Below are positions 6,356-6,988 of a stretch of DNA of 6,988 nt, in pieces. Both the position numbers and the translations under genes were made by a program. The DNA is from Lachnospiraceae bacterium (GTDB taxonomy: Bacteria; Bacillota; Clostridia; Lachnospirales; Lachnospiraceae). Each line of letters opens with the position of its first letter. Within the stretch, counting starts at the first letter, position 1. Below the pieces are notes generated by a model, which worked only from the letters and a program-made list of their open reading frames with translations, did not search any database and was not told the origin of the DNA. The DNA is taken from the NCBI GenBank assembly GCA_900770325.1, contig CAAGKE010000182.1, positions 1 through 6,988 on the forward strand, given 5' to 3'.

Positions 6356-6982
6356 ATGGAAATATATATGATTCGCCACGGTGTTACAGAATGGAACAAA
6401 TTAATGCGGCTGCAGGGACAGACCGATATCCCTCTGGAGGATGCGGGACGGGAGCTGGCGGTCCGGGTGGGGCATGCCCTGAAGGAGATCCCCTTTACCC
6501 GGGTCATCAGCAGTCCCCTGCAGCGGGCAGTGGAGACGGCAAAGCTGGTGATCATGGCTGCCGGGAAGGCTGTGGAATTTCAGACAGATGACCGGCTGAA
6601 GGAAATCAGTTTTGGAGACTGGGAAGGGTATTCGGCTACAAATCCGGATTACCCGTCCCCGGATCCGGAATTTCGCAATTTTTTTGAACATCCGGAGCTG
6701 TATCATGCCCCGTCCGGAGGAGAAAGCTTTGAGCAGCTTTTGGAGCGTACCGGTGACTTCCTGAAGGAACTGGCTTCCCGGCAGGAATATGAAAATGAAA
6801 CGATTCTGGTATCTGTTCACGGGGCCGTAATGCGTGGGCTTCTTGCCAATATCAAACACAGTGATCTGGCTGATTTCTGGGGCCCCGGGGTTCCGGAAAA
6901 CTGTGCTGTGGCGATCGCCCGGACACAGCAGGGCTGCTGGGAGCTGATACAGCAGGATGTGATTTATCTTGAAAGAAGATAA
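6356..6982 (+). CDS. histidine phosphatase family protein (phosphoglycerate-mutase-like)
   Basis: A 208-residue cytoplasmic enzyme of the histidine phosphatase superfamily (branch 1). It opens with the MEIYMIRHGVTEWN motif, in which Arg7 and His8 are the phosphate-binding Arg and the phosphorylated catalytic His. Further family residues are Arg57 in SSPLQRAVETA, the likely proton-donor Glu83 in LKEISFGDWEG, and the second catalytic His155 in SVHGAVMRGLL. All four key positions are present and the length is normal for small phosphatases of this family, so it should be active. The substrate cannot be told from sequence: relatives include phosphoglycerate mutase, alpha-ribazole phosphatase (CobC) and broad phosphatases. 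The short length argues against true glycolytic dPGM (about 230-250 residues), and no cobalamin gene is nearby. It starts 74 bases after the pheT stop with no clear terminator between, so co-transcription with pheST is plausible. Confidence 0.93.
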   Translation: MEIYMIRHGVTEWNKLMRLQGQTDIPLEDAGRELAVRVGHALKEIPFTRVISSPLQRAVETAKLVIMAAGKAVEFQTDDRLKEISFGDWEGYSATNPDYPSPDPEFRNFFEHPELYHAPSGGESFEQLLERTGDFLKELASRQEYENETILVSVHGAVMRGLLANIKHSDLADFWGPGVPENCAVAIARTQQGCWELIQQDVIYLERR

Positions 6983-6988
6983 GACTCC

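Noticed and set aside
21..6988. CRISPR array, mobile element, toxin-antitoxin or defence system
   Set aside because: I saw no regularly spaced direct repeats, transposase or integrase motifs, terminal repeats, or defence-type genes. The genes present are housekeeping and envelope genes in one orientation.

Overview
This window looks like a contig from the genome or metagenome of a low-to-mid-GC, spore-forming Firmicute. A gut-type Clostridia member such as Lachnospiraceae fits best. That placement rests on the protein style (a SpoIID/LytB sporulation-type protein, a Firmicute PheS with a four-cysteine cluster, T-box control of pheST) and on strong AGGAG-type ribosome binding sites. It is inference, not a database match. 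All five genes I can support are on the + strand, and the coding density is high.

Layout. Bases 1-20 are not genomic: they match the 3' end of the Illumina TruSeq read-2 adapter. Next comes a 5'-truncated gene for a membrane-anchored SpoIID/LytB-family protein (to 1478). It is closely followed by a YihY/BrkB-family six-helix membrane protein with a GTG start (1485-2333), whose ribosome binding site abuts the stop codon of the first gene. A 487-base gap (2334-2820) holds a possible promoter at the yihY stop codon, a T-box riboswitch with its intrinsic terminator (about 2489-2718), an unexplained GAAA-tetraloop hairpin (2735-2768) and the pheS ribosome binding site. pheS (2821-3840) and pheT (3864-6281) encode the two subunits of phenylalanyl-tRNA synthetase and are 23 bases apart. 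A histidine-phosphatase (phosphoglycerate-mutase-like) gene (6356-6982) closes the window, with no obvious terminator before it.

How it works together. pheS and pheT form one expression unit, very probably controlled by tRNA-Phe charging. Uncharged tRNA-Phe would read a UUC specifier in the leader, and its ACCA end would pair with the UGGU of the T-box bulge, stabilising an antiterminator that excludes the terminator just downstream. The phosphatase may be co-transcribed with pheST. The SpoIID-like and YihY-like genes appear to be a separate, translationally coupled pair that acts at the cell envelope.

I looked for a novel system and did not find one. The genes are ordinary housekeeping and envelope genes. 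The items most worth a second look are the adapter at the contig end, the leader architecture upstream of pheS, and some deviations in the SpoIID-like protein.
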